64,000 bases of DNA from Bradyrhizobium sp. BTAi1 (lineage in GTDB: Bacteria > Pseudomonadota > Alphaproteobacteria > Rhizobiales > Xanthobacteraceae): assembly GCF_000015165.1 (NCBI RefSeq), contig NC_009485.1, positions 1,178,001-1,242,000 on the forward strand, written 5' to 3'. The notes under the pieces are model-generated. The model was not told the DNA's origin. It saw only the letters and a list, made by a program, of their open reading frames with translations, and searched no databases. The position numbers and the translations under genes are program-made. Numbering within the stretch: the first letter of the stretch is position 1; every line of letters begins with the position of its first letter. Of the stretch, positions 25,423-34,674 are shown piece after piece.

Positions 25423-26505
25423 ATGGATTTGGGCGTCTTCATCCCGATCGGCAACAATGGCTGGCTGATCTCCACGGCCTCGCCGCAGTACAAGCCGACG
25501 TTCGAGCTCAACAAGCAGATCGTGCAGCGGGCGGAGCATTATGGTTTCGAGTTCGCCCTTTCGATGATCAAGCTGCGTGGGTTCGGCGGCAAGAGCGAGT
25601 TCTGGGACTACAATCTGGAAAGCTTCACGCTGATGGCGGGGCTGGCCGCGGTGACCTCGCGGATCAAGCTGTTCGCGTCCACCGCAGTGCTGACCCTGCC
25701 GCCGGCGATCGTCGCGCGCATGGCAACCACCATCGATTCCATCTCCGGCGGCCGCTTCGGCATCAATATCGTCTCCGGCTGGGCCAAGGCCGAGTATGAG
25801 CAGATGGGATTGTGGCCCGGCGACGACTATTTCGGCTACCGCTACGCCTATTCGACCGAGTATGTGCAGGTGATGCAGGAGCTGTGGCGGACGGGGGCCT
25901 CCGACTTCAAGGGCAAGTACTTCCAGATGACGGACTGCCACATGAAGCCGTTGCCGGCGCACAAGATCGAGATCGTGGCGGCGGGGCAGAGTCCGACCGG
26001 CATGGCCTTCGCCGCAACCTACGCCGACTATAATTTCGTGCTCGCCTCCGGCGTCAACACGCCGACCGCCCATGTCAAGCTCAACGAGCAGTTGCTCGAT
26101 GCGGTCGCCAAGACCGGCCGCGACGTCGGCGCCTATGTCCTGTTCATGGTGATCGCGGACGAGACCGACGAGGCGGCCATGGCGAAGTGGCAGGCCTACA
26201 AGGACGGCACCGATGTCGATGCACTGGTCTGGATGGCTGACCAGGGCTCGAAGGACCAGTCGGCGGCGGGGTCCTCGACCGCCAAGACCATCAACCTGCC
26301 GGAGCAGGCGCTCAACTTCAACATGGGAACCATTGTCGGCTCCTATGCCACGGTGGCCAGGCTGCTCGACGAAGCCGCCAGCGTGCCGGGGACGAAAGGC
26401 TTGATGCTGACCTTCGACGATTTCGTCCAGGGCATTGAGAGCTTCGGCCAGCATGTCCAGCCGCTGATGACATCCCGCGCCGCGCGGCTGTTGCCGGCGG
26501 CGTGA
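25423..26505 (+). CDS. rutA: RutA-like flavin-dependent monooxygenase (LLM class)
   Basis: A 360-residue luciferase-like monooxygenase very close to pyrimidine oxygenase Rut[74 protein letters not shown] and MWPGDDYF-like [14 protein letters not shown]. RutA opens the uracil ring with O2 and FMNH2 to give ureidoacrylate/peroxyacid. It needs a flavin reductase (RutF), and none is adjacent. It heads a plus-strand run with an amidase and an isocitrate-lyase-family gene and has a sigma-54 promoter match. The rest of the rut operon (rutCDEFG) is absent, so the substrate may differ from uracil. Confidence 0.85.
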   Translation: MDLGVFIPIGNNGWLISTASPQYKPTFELNKQIVQRAEHYGFEFALSMIKLRGFGGKSEFWDYNLESFTLMAGLAAVTSRIKLFASTAVLTLPPAIVARMATTIDSISGGRFGINIVSGWAKAEYEQMGLWPGDDYFGYRYAYSTEYVQVMQELWRTGASDFKGKYFQMTDCHMKPLPAHKIEIVAAGQSPTGMAFAATYADYNFVLASGVNTPTAHVKLNEQLLDAVAKTGRDVGAYVLFMVIADETDEAAMAKWQAYKDGTDVDALVWMADQGSKDQSAAGSSTAKTINLPEQALNFNMGTIVGSYATVARLLDEAASVPGTKGLMLTFDDFVQGIESFGQHVQPLMTSRAARLLPAA

Positions 26506-26600
26506 CCGCGCATGCGGCCGGCTCGCGATTGCATGCAAAGGCAAGCGTGGCGGCTTCGCCGCCGCGCCTGCCCGATAGCAATACAGGAGTGGATCTGCTC

Positions 26601-27230
26601 ATGAGCTCCGACGCCACCGACAACTACAAGGGTGTCTATGAAAACCGCCTCGGCTTCGGCGGCCGTCCGGCCCTGATCCTGATCGATTTCGTGCAGGCCT
26701 ATTTCGAGCCGGTCTGCGACCTCTATGCCGATGTGGACGACGCGTTGGCTGCCGCGATCCGGGTGCGCAATGCCGCCCGCGCCGCCAGGGTTCCGGTGAT
26801 CTACACCAATGTCGTCTACCATCAGCATGCCTTGAACGGCGGCCGCTTCTATCAAAAGGCGAAGCCGCTGCGGCACTTCCTGGCAGGGAGCCCGCTGGGC
26901 GCATGGCCCGCCGGCCTCGACGTCCGGGACGACGAGCTCGTCGTCTCCAAACAATATCCGAGCGCCTTTTTCGGCACCTCGCTCGCCTCGACGCTGACAA
27001 GCTGGGGCATCGACACCCTGATCATCACCGGCCTCACCACCAGCGGCTGCGTGAGGGCATCCTGCGTCGATGCCTGCAGCCACGGGTTCATCCCGGTCGT
27101 CGTCAGGGAGGCCTGCGGCGATCGTCATCAGGGCCCGCATGAGGCCAATCTGTTCGACATGAACGCGAAGTATGCCGATGTCGTCAGCGAGCAGGACGCG
27201 CTGGCCTACATCGCCGGCCTCGCCAAATGA
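26601..27230 (+). CDS. Isochorismatase-fold amidase, NicF / N-carbamoylsarcosine amidase type
   Basis: A 209-residue cysteine hydrolase. The start at 26601 follows AGGAG. The catalytic triad is visible: Asp in ALILIDFVQAY, Lys in VVSKQYPSAFFGTSL, and Cys in TTSGCVRASCVDA. The NYKGVYENRLGFGGRPAL start and the REACGDRH..PHEANLFDMNAKY end resemble maleamate amidase NicF and carbamoylsarcosine amidase more than E. coli RutB as I remember them. These enzymes cleave amide or carbamoyl groups and release ammonia. Placed 95 bp after the RutA-like gene, it probably hydrolyses that enzyme's ring-opened product, taking the RutB role. Confidence 0.8.
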   Translation: MSSDATDNYKGVYENRLGFGGRPALILIDFVQAYFEPVCDLYADVDDALAAAIRVRNAARAARVPVIYTNVVYHQHALNGGRFYQKAKPLRHFLAGSPLGAWPAGLDVRDDELVVSKQYPSAFFGTSLASTLTSWGIDTLIITGLTTSGCVRASCVDACSHGFIPVVVREACGDRHQGPHEANLFDMNAKYADVVSEQDALAYIAGLAK

Positions 27231-27324
27231 GATGGGCCGCGCGCCGGTCGTCACTTCGACGTTGAAGCATCAAGCGAGGCTGTTACGCTCGCGACTGGAT
27301 GGATCTCGAACGAGAGGGACGACG

Positions 27325-28188
27325 ATGCCGGACCCAGCCCTGCGGCAGGCGCTCGCAACAGGCGATTTCATTGCGGCACCTGGAGTCTATGATCTCATCT
27401 CGGCATTGATCGCCGACCGCATGGGCTTCAAAGCGCTCTACGTCACCGGCTACGGCACGGTCGCCTCGTCGCTCGGCCTGCCTGATGCCGGGCTTGCGAC
27501 CTATTCGGAGATGCTCGATCGCATCGCCCGCATCGTGGCGATGACGAAGACGCCGGTGATCGCCGATGCCGATACCGGTTATGGAGGCCTCCTCAATGTC
27601 CGTCACACCGTGCGCGGCTACGAGAAAGCCGGGGTCACCGCGATCCAGCTCGAGGACCAGGAGTTTCCGAAGAAATGCGGGCACACGCCGCATCGCCGCG
27701 TCATTCCCACGGCGGACATGATCCGCAAGATCAAGGTTGCTTCGGACGCGCGCAGCTCCGCCGATTTCCTGATCATCGCCCGCACCGATGCCCGCTCGGG
27801 CAAGGGGCTCGACGAGGCGATCAGCCGCGGCCGCGCCTATGCGGACGCCGGCGCCGACATCGTGTTCGTTGAATCCCCGGAAAGCGAGGCGGAGATGGCC
27901 GAGATCGGCCGCATGATCGACAAGCCGCTGCTCGCCAACATGGTCAATGGCGGCCGGACGCCAATGCTTTCGGCCGATCGGCTCAAGCAGCTCGGCTTCG
28001 CAGTCGCGATCTTTCCGGCGGTCGGCTTCCTGGCGACGGCGGAGGCGCTCACGCGTGCCTATGACGATCTGCGACGGCACGGGACCACGACGGAGGCGGT
28101 GCCGATGTTCTCCTTCGCCGAGTTCAACCGGCTGATCGGCTTCGAGGACGTGTGGGAGTTCGAGCGGCGCTATTCCGAGACGGAGTGA
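27325..28188 (+). CDS. Isocitrate lyase / PEP mutase family enzyme
   Basis: A 287-residue TIM-barrel enzyme of the ICL/PEPM superfamily. Visible features: APGVYDLISALIADRMGF with VTGYGTVASSLGLPDAG, the metal-binding DADTGYGG, the QLEDQEFPKKCGH signature whose Cys is catalytic in lyases, and ARTDARSGKGLDEAI. These enzymes make or break C-C bonds next to a carboxylate (2-methylisocitrate lyase, oxaloacetate decarboxylase, dimethylmalate lyase). The start at 27325 follows GAGAGGG. It lies 94 bp after the amidase, so it may process a C3-C4 acid released by the upstream steps. Its exact substrate is open. Confidence 0.82.
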   Translation: MPDPALRQALATGDFIAAPGVYDLISALIADRMGFKALYVTGYGTVASSLGLPDAGLATYSEMLDRIARIVAMTKTPVIADADTGYGGLLNVRHTVRGYEKAGVTAIQLEDQEFPKKCGHTPHRRVIPTADMIRKIKVASDARSSADFLIIARTDARSGKGLDEAISRGRAYADAGADIVFVESPESEAEMAEIGRMIDKPLLANMVNGGRTPMLSADRLKQLGFAVAIFPAVGFLATAEALTRAYDDLRRHGTTTEAVPMFSFAEFNRLIGFEDVWEFERRYSETE

Positions 28189-28338
28189 GGTGCCGGCGGG
28201 CGATCAGGGGATGACGTTGCGCATGAGCGACGCGCCATCCGGCAACGGCCGATGCCTTGCCTCAGCGCCGTGCACGCGCTGCGCCGTTGCAGCAAACCCG
28301 AGACGCCGCAGGGTACGACACCCGGACGAACCGCGCTG

Positions 28339-28935
28339 CTACGGATCGAGCTCGGTATCCCAATACAGATAATCGAGCCAGCTGTCGTGCAGGTAGTTCG
28401 GCGGAAACAGCCGGCCGTTGCGATGGAGCTGGTGGACGGTCGGCGCGTAGGGCGCCTGCTTGGGAAACATCTTGGCCTGCTGCGGCGTCAGATTGCCCTT
28501 CTTCAGGTTACAGGGCGAGCAGGCGGCGACGACGTTTTCCCAGGTGGTCTGGCCACCCTTGCTGCGCGGAATGACGTGGTCGAAGGTGAGGTCGTCGCCG
28601 GAGTGGCAGTATTGGCAGACGAAGCGGTCGCGCAGAAAGACGTTGAAGCGGGTGAAGGCCGGATGCGTCGTCGGTTTGACGAAGGATTTTAGCGAAACGA
28701 CGCTTGGCAGCTGGATCTCAAAGGATGGACTTCGGATCGCCCTGTCGTAGTACTCGACAATGTTGACGCGATCGAGGAACACCGCCTTGATCGCGTCTTG
28801 CCACGACCAGAGAGACAGCGGGTAGTAACTCAGCGGCCGGAAGTCCGCGTTCAGCACCAACACCGGCCAACCGCCTTGCGAGACATGTGCGTTCAAGTAA
28901 CGCTCCTGGCCTCCATAACGGCTGCGAAGCAGCAT
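28339..28935 (-). CDS. HNH endonuclease
   Basis: A 198-residue protein with an HNH nuclease core in its second half: a zinc knuckle CQYC...CSPC, the DDLTFDHVIPRSKGG beta-beta-alpha motif carrying the catalytic His, and the NVVAACSPCNLKK helix. The N-terminal VLNADFRPLSYYPLSLWSWQDAIKAVFL is typical of a very conserved alphaproteobacterial family whose role is not established; no mobile intron or restriction partner is next to it. The start at 28935 (MLLRSRYGGQ) follows a G-run. A frame upstream to 29064 exists but looks non-coding. Confidence 0.85.
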   Translation of the reverse strand: MLLRSRYGGQERYLNAHVSQGGWPVLVLNADFRPLSYYPLSLWSWQDAIKAVFLDRVNIVEYYDRAIRSPSFEIQLPSVVSLKSFVKPTTHPAFTRFNVFLRDRFVCQYCHSGDDLTFDHVIPRSKGGQTTWENVVAACSPCNLKKGNLTPQQAKMFPKQAPYAPTVHQLHRNGRLFPPNYLHDSWLDYLYWDTELDP

Positions 28936-29113
28936 GCCCCCAGATACTACATGCAGCGTGACGGGATTGTGAAGCCCCAAGAATGGCTTGACTCCACTTC
29001 TCCCACGCTCCCAGCCTGATCTCCAAGTCGGTCGGAACGGTGGCGGAACCTCCCGTCGCTGCATTGCATGTCAGTTGCAGATCGGCGTTGCCGAGGGGCG
29101 TGAAACGACGCGG

Positions 29114-30085
29114 TCACGCCGGCATCCGCTGCAGCTTCTGCAGACAGCGGTGGGTCTGCACCTCGACCGGCATCGGGCGGTCCGGAAAGCTGGTACTCCA
29201 GTTGGTTACGCCGACTTCGCCGACATAGATGTCGCCGCGGCTGTCGATCGCCAGGCCGTGAGGAGCCAGGAAACGGCCGGTTTCAAGCCCGGGACCGTGT
29301 TCGCCCCCGAGGCGGGCGATGCGCGTTCCGCTCGCATCCGTGATCGTCAGGCGTGGGCCCAGATTAGGAACGTTGAGATTGACAGGCATGCCCGGACCGA
29401 GCTCACCAATGATGAAGGTCTTGCGCCTGAACCCGCAGGCGCACAGCGCGCAGGGCCGGTGCAGATTGTTCCACTGCGTCTCGTAGCGGCCATTGCCGTC
29501 AAACACCTGAATGCGGTGGTTCTCGCGGTCCGCCACATAGACGAAACCGTCGGCATCGGTCGCGATGTTGTGAACGATGTTGAACTGGCCGGGATCCGAG
29601 CCCGGCTCGCCCCAGCTGCGGATCAGCCGGCCGTCGGGCGTGTATTTGTGGACCCGCGCGTTGCCATAGCCGTCGGACACGTAGATCTCGCCGGACGGCG
29701 ACAGCGCGGTGTGGGTGCAGCGGTTGAACGGCTCGCCGCTCATGAACGGAGCGGGGCGCTCCGGCAGCCCGATGGTCAGCAGCACCTTGCCCTCGGGGGT
29801 GCATTTGCGCACCGTATGATCGCCATCATCGGTGCAGTACAGATTGTCATCGGCGTCGATCGACAGGCCATGTGCGCGGCGGAACAGGCCCTCGCCCCAG
29901 CTCGTCAGAAAATTGCCGTCGCGATCGAACACGATCATCGGATGAGCGCCGCGGTTGAAGGCGTAGAGGCGATCCTTGCTGTCGACGGCAACGGAAGCGA
30001 CGTCGCTCAGCGCCCAGCCGTCGGGCAGCTTCGCCCAGTCCTTCACGACGCGATAGATGTAGTCCCCGGTGCCGAGAACGGACAT
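29114..30085 (-). CDS. NHL-repeat beta-propeller, peptidyl-hydroxyglycine lyase-like
   Basis: A 323-residue protein made almost wholly of NHL-type repeats (VAVDSKDRLYAFNRGAHPMIVFDRDGNF, then NLYCTDDGDHTVRKC, EIYVSDGYGNARVHKYTPDG, FVYVADRENHRIQVF, and DIYVGEVGVTNW), forming a six-bladed propeller. Spacing is like that of peptidyl-alpha-hydroxyglycine alpha-amidating lyase homologues found in bacteria, whose substrates are unknown. No signal peptide is visible from the chosen start at 30085. It follows the DUF2855 gene by 68 bp on the same strand, so the two may be co-transcribed. Confidence 0.8.
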   Translation of the reverse strand: MSVLGTGDYIYRVVKDWAKLPDGWALSDVASVAVDSKDRLYAFNRGAHPMIVFDRDGNFLTSWGEGLFRRAHGLSIDADDNLYCTDDGDHTVRKCTPEGKVLLTIGLPERPAPFMSGEPFNRCTHTALSPSGEIYVSDGYGNARVHKYTPDGRLIRSWGEPGSDPGQFNIVHNIATDADGFVYVADRENHRIQVFDGNGRYETQWNNLHRPCALCACGFRRKTFIIGELGPGMPVNLNVPNLGPRLTITDASGTRIARLGGEHGPGLETGRFLAPHGLAIDSRGDIYVGEVGVTNWSTSFPDRPMPVEVQTHRCLQKLQRMPA

Positions 30086-30153
30086 CGCCTGGCGCTCCCC
30101 CTGAAAGCTGAAGTCTCGCAAGGCTACACGGTTCTCCCGCGGCGGACATCCGC

Positions 30154-31245
30154 TCAATCCGCCATCGTCAGCATATGCGCCTCGTGCGGCGGAACGCGGC
30201 CGTTCAATGTGTCGAGATAGACCCGCCGCACAGCCTCCGGCCCGCGTGCATCCGTGATCGTGAGCCAGCCATCGAGCCGCGGGGCAAAGTCGCGCCACGC
30301 CGCCCGGAGCCGGGTCTCGACGCCGCCCGGCCCCCACGCCTTGGCCCGCTTCCTGATCTGGTCCGGCGCGAAGAACCAGCTGGGCCGGGCGCCGGGAAGC
30401 GGCGTGGCGTCGTCGCTGCCGTCCTGATGCGTCAGGCCGACGCGGCCGGAATAGACGAGATTGTCGCCATAGTGCCGATGCAGCGCGGCGCGCAGGCCAG
30501 CATGGCCCGCCATGTCGACGAATGCCGCGCGCGTTGTCGCGTCGAGCGTGTCGACCGCGTCATAGGTCACCACCTCATCGTAGCAGCCGAGCGAGCAGAC
30601 GAAGGCGGCGTTGGACGGCGAGGTCAGCCCGATCACGCGGATGCCCCGGCGCTGCGTATGCAGGAGGTGCGCGAGGCCGAAGGCGGTCTTGCTCGAGGCC
30701 GACGACAGGATCACGGTGGTCGCGCCGAAATGCATCTGCTCGGCCAGGAAGTCGTCGACCAGGAACGACAGCATGAACAGCGGCCGGAGCAGAGCCTGGT
30801 GGTCGCCTTGCCGACCGGCGAAGGCCGCATCGCCGCCGACGCGCGCATAGACGTTGTAGACCGGTGCGACGCCCTGGCGATGCGCGGCCGCGTCGCGCAG
30901 GCTGCGCTTGCTGATATCGGCGGCTTCGATGCAAAGATGCGTCGCCATCGGGAAGTAGCCGAACAAGCGCTCACCCTCGGCGACCGCCGGATTGCGGGAC
31001 GCGATCACGTCGCCGAAGCCCCAGACCGGAATGATGCCGAAGCCGTCGGGCGCGGGAAACAGCTGCCAGTATTTCAGCTGCTCGCCGAGCAGCGCGTAAG
31101 TGATGTTGTTGGCGGTGAAGGCGAAGCGGTCGACCTTCACCAGCAGCGCATCGCTCGGCAGCGCGTCACGGTCAGGACGTTCCGTGCTGATTGTCCGGCA
31201 AGTCTCCAGATCCTGGCGTGCGACGATGAAGTCGTTCGATTGCAT
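30154..31245 (-). CDS. DUF2855 family protein
   Basis: A 363-residue protein starting MQSNDFIVARQDLETCR with GAGG upstream. It has the layout of DUF2855: an MDR/GroES-like N-terminal half (VKVDRFAFTANNITYALLG, IIPVWGFGDVIAS) and a Rossmann-like half (TTVILSSASSKTAFGLAHLL, IRVIGLTSPSNAAFV). This suggests a degenerate relative of medium-chain reductases that may bind NAD(P), but the reaction is unknown. It sits directly upstream of the NHL-propeller gene on the minus strand. Confidence 0.8.
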   Translation of the reverse strand: MQSNDFIVARQDLETCRTISTERPDRDALPSDALLVKVDRFAFTANNITYALLGEQLKYWQLFPAPDGFGIIPVWGFGDVIASRNPAVAEGERLFGYFPMATHLCIEAADISKRSLRDAAAHRQGVAPVYNVYARVGGDAAFAGRQGDHQALLRPLFMLSFLVDDFLAEQMHFGATTVILSSASSKTAFGLAHLLHTQRRGIRVIGLTSPSNAAFVCSLGCYDEVVTYDAVDTLDATTRAAFVDMAGHAGLRAALHRHYGDNLVYSGRVGLTHQDGSDDATPLPGARPSWFFAPDQIRKRAKAWGPGGVETRLRAAWRDFAPRLDGWLTITDARGPEAVRRVYLDTLNGRVPPHEAHMLTMAD

Positions 31246-31349
31246 GATGGAACCTCGGCCGTTCATGGGCATCGCATGCCCGATCCTGGCCGTTATACAT
31301 GACCATTTTGCAACCCCAACTTTGTTTCAAACGGCGTGCGCCGGCGTTG

Positions 31350-32003
31350 TTAGTTGGCCGGCGCGATGATGCCCTCCCGCTTCTTGAGCACGCGGTAATA
31401 GCTCCACCACAGATGCGCGGCCGCGCCGCGCAGCGGTCGCCAGCCTTCCGCCAGCGGCATTATCTGCTTGGCGGTCGGGCGTGTTGCCAGGCCCAGCCCG
31501 ACCTTCACCGCTTCCTGCACCGCCAGATCGCCGGCCGGCCAGGCATCGCCATGCCCCAGGCAGAACAAGAGATACACGTCCGCCGTCCAGGGCCCGATGC
31601 CGGGCAGGGCGGTCAGCGTCGCGTGTGCGGCATCGGCGTCCTCATTGGCGAGCACGTCGAGATTGAGCCGCCCGGCGCCGAGTTCGCGCGCGATGTGCTT
31701 GAGCGTCTTGATCTTGGCGGCGGAGAGGCCGAGCCGTCCCAGCCGGTCGGCGCGGGCGCGGCGGATCGCGTCGGGATCGAATGGGTCGAACGCCGCCTGC
31801 AGTCGGCCCCATATCGCCGCCGCGCTCGCGGTCGACAGTTGCTGGCCGCAGACGATGTGGGCGATGCCGGCAAAGCCCGGCTCCCGCCGCCGCAGCGCCG
31901 GCATGCCGGTTGCGGCCAGGATCGGCGCCAGCCGCTTGTCCTGCGTCACCAGCGTGCGGACCGCGTCCTCGAGGACATCCTGGCTGTCGAGGTGCAGGGT
32001 CAT
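31350..32003 (-). CDS. DNA-3-methyladenine glycosylase II (AlkA type)
   Basis: A 217-residue HhH-GPD base-excision glycosylase that removes alkylated bases from DNA. The helix-hairpin-helix and GPD region is LTALPGIGPWTADVYLLFCLGHGDAWPAGDLAV, with the catalytic Asp in the PAGD segment. HIVCGQQLSTASAAAIWGRL is the conserved N-terminal helix. There is no iron-sulfur cluster cysteine set, which separates it from EndoIII/MutY. It is the short single-domain form, without the extra AlkA N-terminal domain. It is divergent from gluQ. Confidence 0.88.
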   Translation of the reverse strand: MTLHLDSQDVLEDAVRTLVTQDKRLAPILAATGMPALRRREPGFAGIAHIVCGQQLSTASAAAIWGRLQAAFDPFDPDAIRRARADRLGRLGLSAAKIKTLKHIARELGAGRLNLDVLANEDADAAHATLTALPGIGPWTADVYLLFCLGHGDAWPAGDLAVQEAVKVGLGLATRPTAKQIMPLAEGWRPLRGAAAHLWWSYYRVLKKREGIIAPAN

Positions 32004-32130
32004 GGGCTCTTGGGACTTTCTCCAGCGTCATGCGCGCGGGCTTGACCCGCGCATCCATCTCGGATCGAACCTTCCTACAAAGGATCATTGTCGGATCACG
32101 TCTGCTCAACTCCGGCAAGGACGATGTGAC

Positions 32131-33000
32131 ATGCCACCCGTTTTCCGATTTGCCCCCAGCCCGAACGGCTACCTGCATCTCGGCCATGCCTATTCGGCAC
32201 TTTTGAACTTCCAGCGCGCGCAGGACGCCGGCGGCCGCTTCCTGCTGCGCATCGAGGACATCGACCCGACCCGCTGCCGGCCCGACTATGAGCAGGCGAT
32301 CTACGAGGATCTTGCCTGGCTTGGCATCACCTGGGAGCTGCCGGTGCGGCGGCAGTCGGAGCATTTGCCGGAGTATCGCGCGGCGCTGGCGCGGCTGCAG
32401 GCCATGGGGCTCGTCTATCCGAGCTTCGAGAGCCGGGCCGAGATTGCCCGCCTGGTGGCGCAACGGGACGCCGACGGCGACTGGCCGCGTGATCCCGACG
32501 GCTCCCCGCTGTATCCGGGAGCGGCCAGGCAGCTGTCTGATGCTCAGCGTGCAGAGCTGATGGCGCGGGGCATGCCTTATGCGTTGCGGCTCGACATGGC
32601 GGCTGCGGTCGCGCGGGTGGGCGAGGTGAGCTGGGACGAGCTCGGCAGCGGGCCGGCCGGAGAGACCGGCGTCACAATTGCGCGGCCTGAGGCGTGGGGG
32701 GACGTGGTGCTCGCGCGCAAGGAGACGCCGACCAGCTATCACCTTTCCGTGGTGATCGACGATGCCCTGCAGGGGGTCTCCGAGGTCGTCCGCGGCCAGG
32801 ATCTGTTTCAAGCCACCAGCGTCCATCGGCTGCTCCAGGCCTTGCTCGGCCTGCCTGCGCCGCTCTATCGCCATCACCAACTGATTCGCGATGGCGATGG
32901 CCACAAGCTGTCCAAGTCCAATCGCGCGACCGGATTGCGCGCTCTGTGCGCGGAAGGCGTATCATCGGCGGAAATCCGACACAGGATTGGCTTGGTGTAG
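32131..33000 (+). CDS. gluQ: Glutamyl-Q tRNA(Asp) synthetase
   Basis: A 289-residue truncated class-I synthetase that attaches glutamate to queuosine in tRNA(Asp). It keeps the catalytic half only: FAPSPNGYLHLGHAYSALLN (HIGH-like HLGH), LLRIEDIDPTRCRPDY, and KLSKS near the end. It lacks the anticodon-binding domain of GltX. Zinc-ligand cysteines of the E. coli enzyme (CxC...Y..C) are not evident: the segment LVYPSFESRAEI has Ser where Cys is usual, as in some alphaproteobacteria. The start at 32131 follows AAGGACG. Confidence 0.9.
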   Translation: MPPVFRFAPSPNGYLHLGHAYSALLNFQRAQDAGGRFLLRIEDIDPTRCRPDYEQAIYEDLAWLGITWELPVRRQSEHLPEYRAALARLQAMGLVYPSFESRAEIARLVAQRDADGDWPRDPDGSPLYPGAARQLSDAQRAELMARGMPYALRLDMAAAVARVGEVSWDELGSGPAGETGVTIARPEAWGDVVLARKETPTSYHLSVVIDDALQGVSEVVRGQDLFQATSVHRLLQALLGLPAPLYRHHQLIRDGDGHKLSKSNRATGLRALCAEGVSSAEIRHRIGLV

Positions 33001-33192
33001 CCGTTTCGGCTGCTTTGTCCGGTCTCTTCGCATGTTTCCGGCGGGGACAACCTCGGGCGGATCGTGACACCCGGGAACGACCGTGCCATGCTGACAAGCA
33101 GCGCGGGTAATCGGGAGCTTCAATCGAAAGCGGCACGAGAGACATGACAGTAGAAGTGCCCCTTCGTTTCCGGAGTTCATGTCATAGGGGCC

Positions 33193-34674
33193 ATGATGAA
33201 GCGCGTTCGGAAGATGAGTACGGGGCGTCGGGCCCGATCGGCTAAGCCGGCCGCGTCCAGGGCCGCCGGCGCGTCCGCGACGCGCGGCGGAAAGGCGCCC
33301 TCCACGGCAGAACAGTCCCGCGCGTCAGCCGGCAAGACGACGGCGGCTAAAGAGCGCGCCAAAGCGCGGCCTTTGAAGAAGCGGGTTCCTCAGGTCACGG
33401 CGATGGCTGGGGTCGATCGGAACGTGGCCAAAACTGGATCCACCAAGTCGGGGTCCACCAAGTCTGGATCGGCCAAGCCGGTGCTGAAGGCCGCCGCAAC
33501 AGCAACGCCGGCCGCGGGGGTCGTCGAAGCCGCCTTGGCGGTCTTCGCGCACGAGGTCCGGACGCCACTCACTGGCATTCTCGCCATCAGCGATCTGCTC
33601 GCCACCTCCGAACTCGGCGAGCGTGAGCGGCGCTGGGTCGATACGATCAAGGCCGGCGCCGAGCATTTGTCGAGTCTGGCCACCTTGTTCGTGGACGCCG
33701 CCAAGGACGAGACCACCGGCGCGTCGCTGCGGGAGGATCTGTTCGATCTGCGCGTGCTGGCCCGCGCCGCCGGCGACTCGCTGTCGGGGCGCGCTGCCGC
33801 CAAGGGGTTGGAGGCGCGCGTCGACGTGTCCGACGCGCTGCCAGGGCTGGTGATCGGTGATCCCGTACGGCTGCGCGCGGCGCTGGAAAACCTGATCGAC
33901 AATGCCGTGAAGTTCACGGAGCAGGGGGGCGTCGCGCTCGAGATCGCCCTGGCCAAGGCGGCCGGCGGCAAGCCGGCGAGGCGCGCCGCCAAAGGCAAGG
34001 TTGCGGTCGCCTTCCGCGTCTCGGACTCCGGCATCGGCCTGACCCTGCAGGAGATCAAGCGGCTGTTCCGGCCGTTCAGCCAGGCCAATGTCACCATCGC
34101 CTCGCGCTTTGGCGGGGCCGGCCTCGGCCTGTCGTCGGTCCGGCAACTGGCGCGGGCCATGGGAGGCGACGTGGTCGTGACGCCGCATGAGGGGGGCGGC
34201 ACGACGTTCACGCTGACGGTCACGCTGCTGGTCGCCGCGGCCCCGCATACGACGATGGGTGAAGGCGAGGACGGCGTCACCTTGGCGCCGGCGCGACCGT
34301 TGCGGATCCTCGGGGTCGAGGACAACCCGTTCGGTCGCGTGGTGCTCAACACCATCCTCAATGAGCTCGGCCATCAGGCCGAGTTCATCGGACGCGGTGA
34401 GGCTGCGCCGGAGCGGATCGCGGCAGGAAGCTACGATGCGGTGCTGATGGACATGGTGCTGCCGGGGATCAACGGCATCGAGACGGTCGCGCGGATCCGC
34501 GCCCTCGGCGCCCCGCATGGCGACATCCCGATCATCGGCGTGTCCGGCCGCGGCGAGGATGAGGCTGCCTCGCGCGCTGCCGGTGCCGATGCGTTCCTGC
34601 TCAAGCCCGTTTCGCCGCGGGCTCTAGCGACTGCGCTTCTTGAAGTGACACACCGCGCGGCAGCCGCGACTTGA
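33193..34674 (+). CDS. Hybrid histidine kinase with receiver domain and basic tail
   Basis: A 493-residue cytoplasmic protein. Residues 1-105 are a Lys/Arg/Ala/Ser-rich, probably disordered tail with near-repeats STKSGSTKSGSAKP. HisKA follows with His120 (FAHEVRTPLTGIL), then HATPase (LENLIDNAVKFTE, VSDSGIGL, FGGAGLGLSSV). The receiver domain has an acidic pair (GVEDN), phospho-Asp420 (VLMDMVLPG) and Lys in LLKPVSP. No transmembrane or PAS sensor is seen. AGGGG precedes the start. Its 3' end overlaps the convergent BrkB gene by 74 bp. The output partner is unknown; no response regulator is adjacent. Confidence 0.9.
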   Translation: MMKRVRKMSTGRRARSAKPAASRAAGASATRGGKAPSTAEQSRASAGKTTAAKERAKARPLKKRVPQVTAMAGVDRNVAKTGSTKSGSTKSGSAKPVLKAAATATPAAGVVEAALAVFAHEVRTPLTGILAISDLLATSELGERERRWVDTIKAGAEHLSSLATLFVDAAKDETTGASLREDLFDLRVLARAAGDSLSGRAAAKGLEARVDVSDALPGLVIGDPVRLRAALENLIDNAVKFTEQGGVALEIALAKAAGGKPARRAAKGKVAVAFRVSDSGIGLTLQEIKRLFRPFSQANVTIASRFGGAGLGLSSVRQLARAMGGDVVVTPHEGGGTTFTLTVTLLVAAAPHTTMGEGEDGVTLAPARPLRILGVEDNPFGRVVLNTILNELGHQAEFIGRGEAAPERIAAGSYDAVLMDMVLPGINGIETVARIRALGAPHGDIPIIGVSGRGEDEAASRAAGADAFLLKPVSPRALATALLEVTHRAAAAT

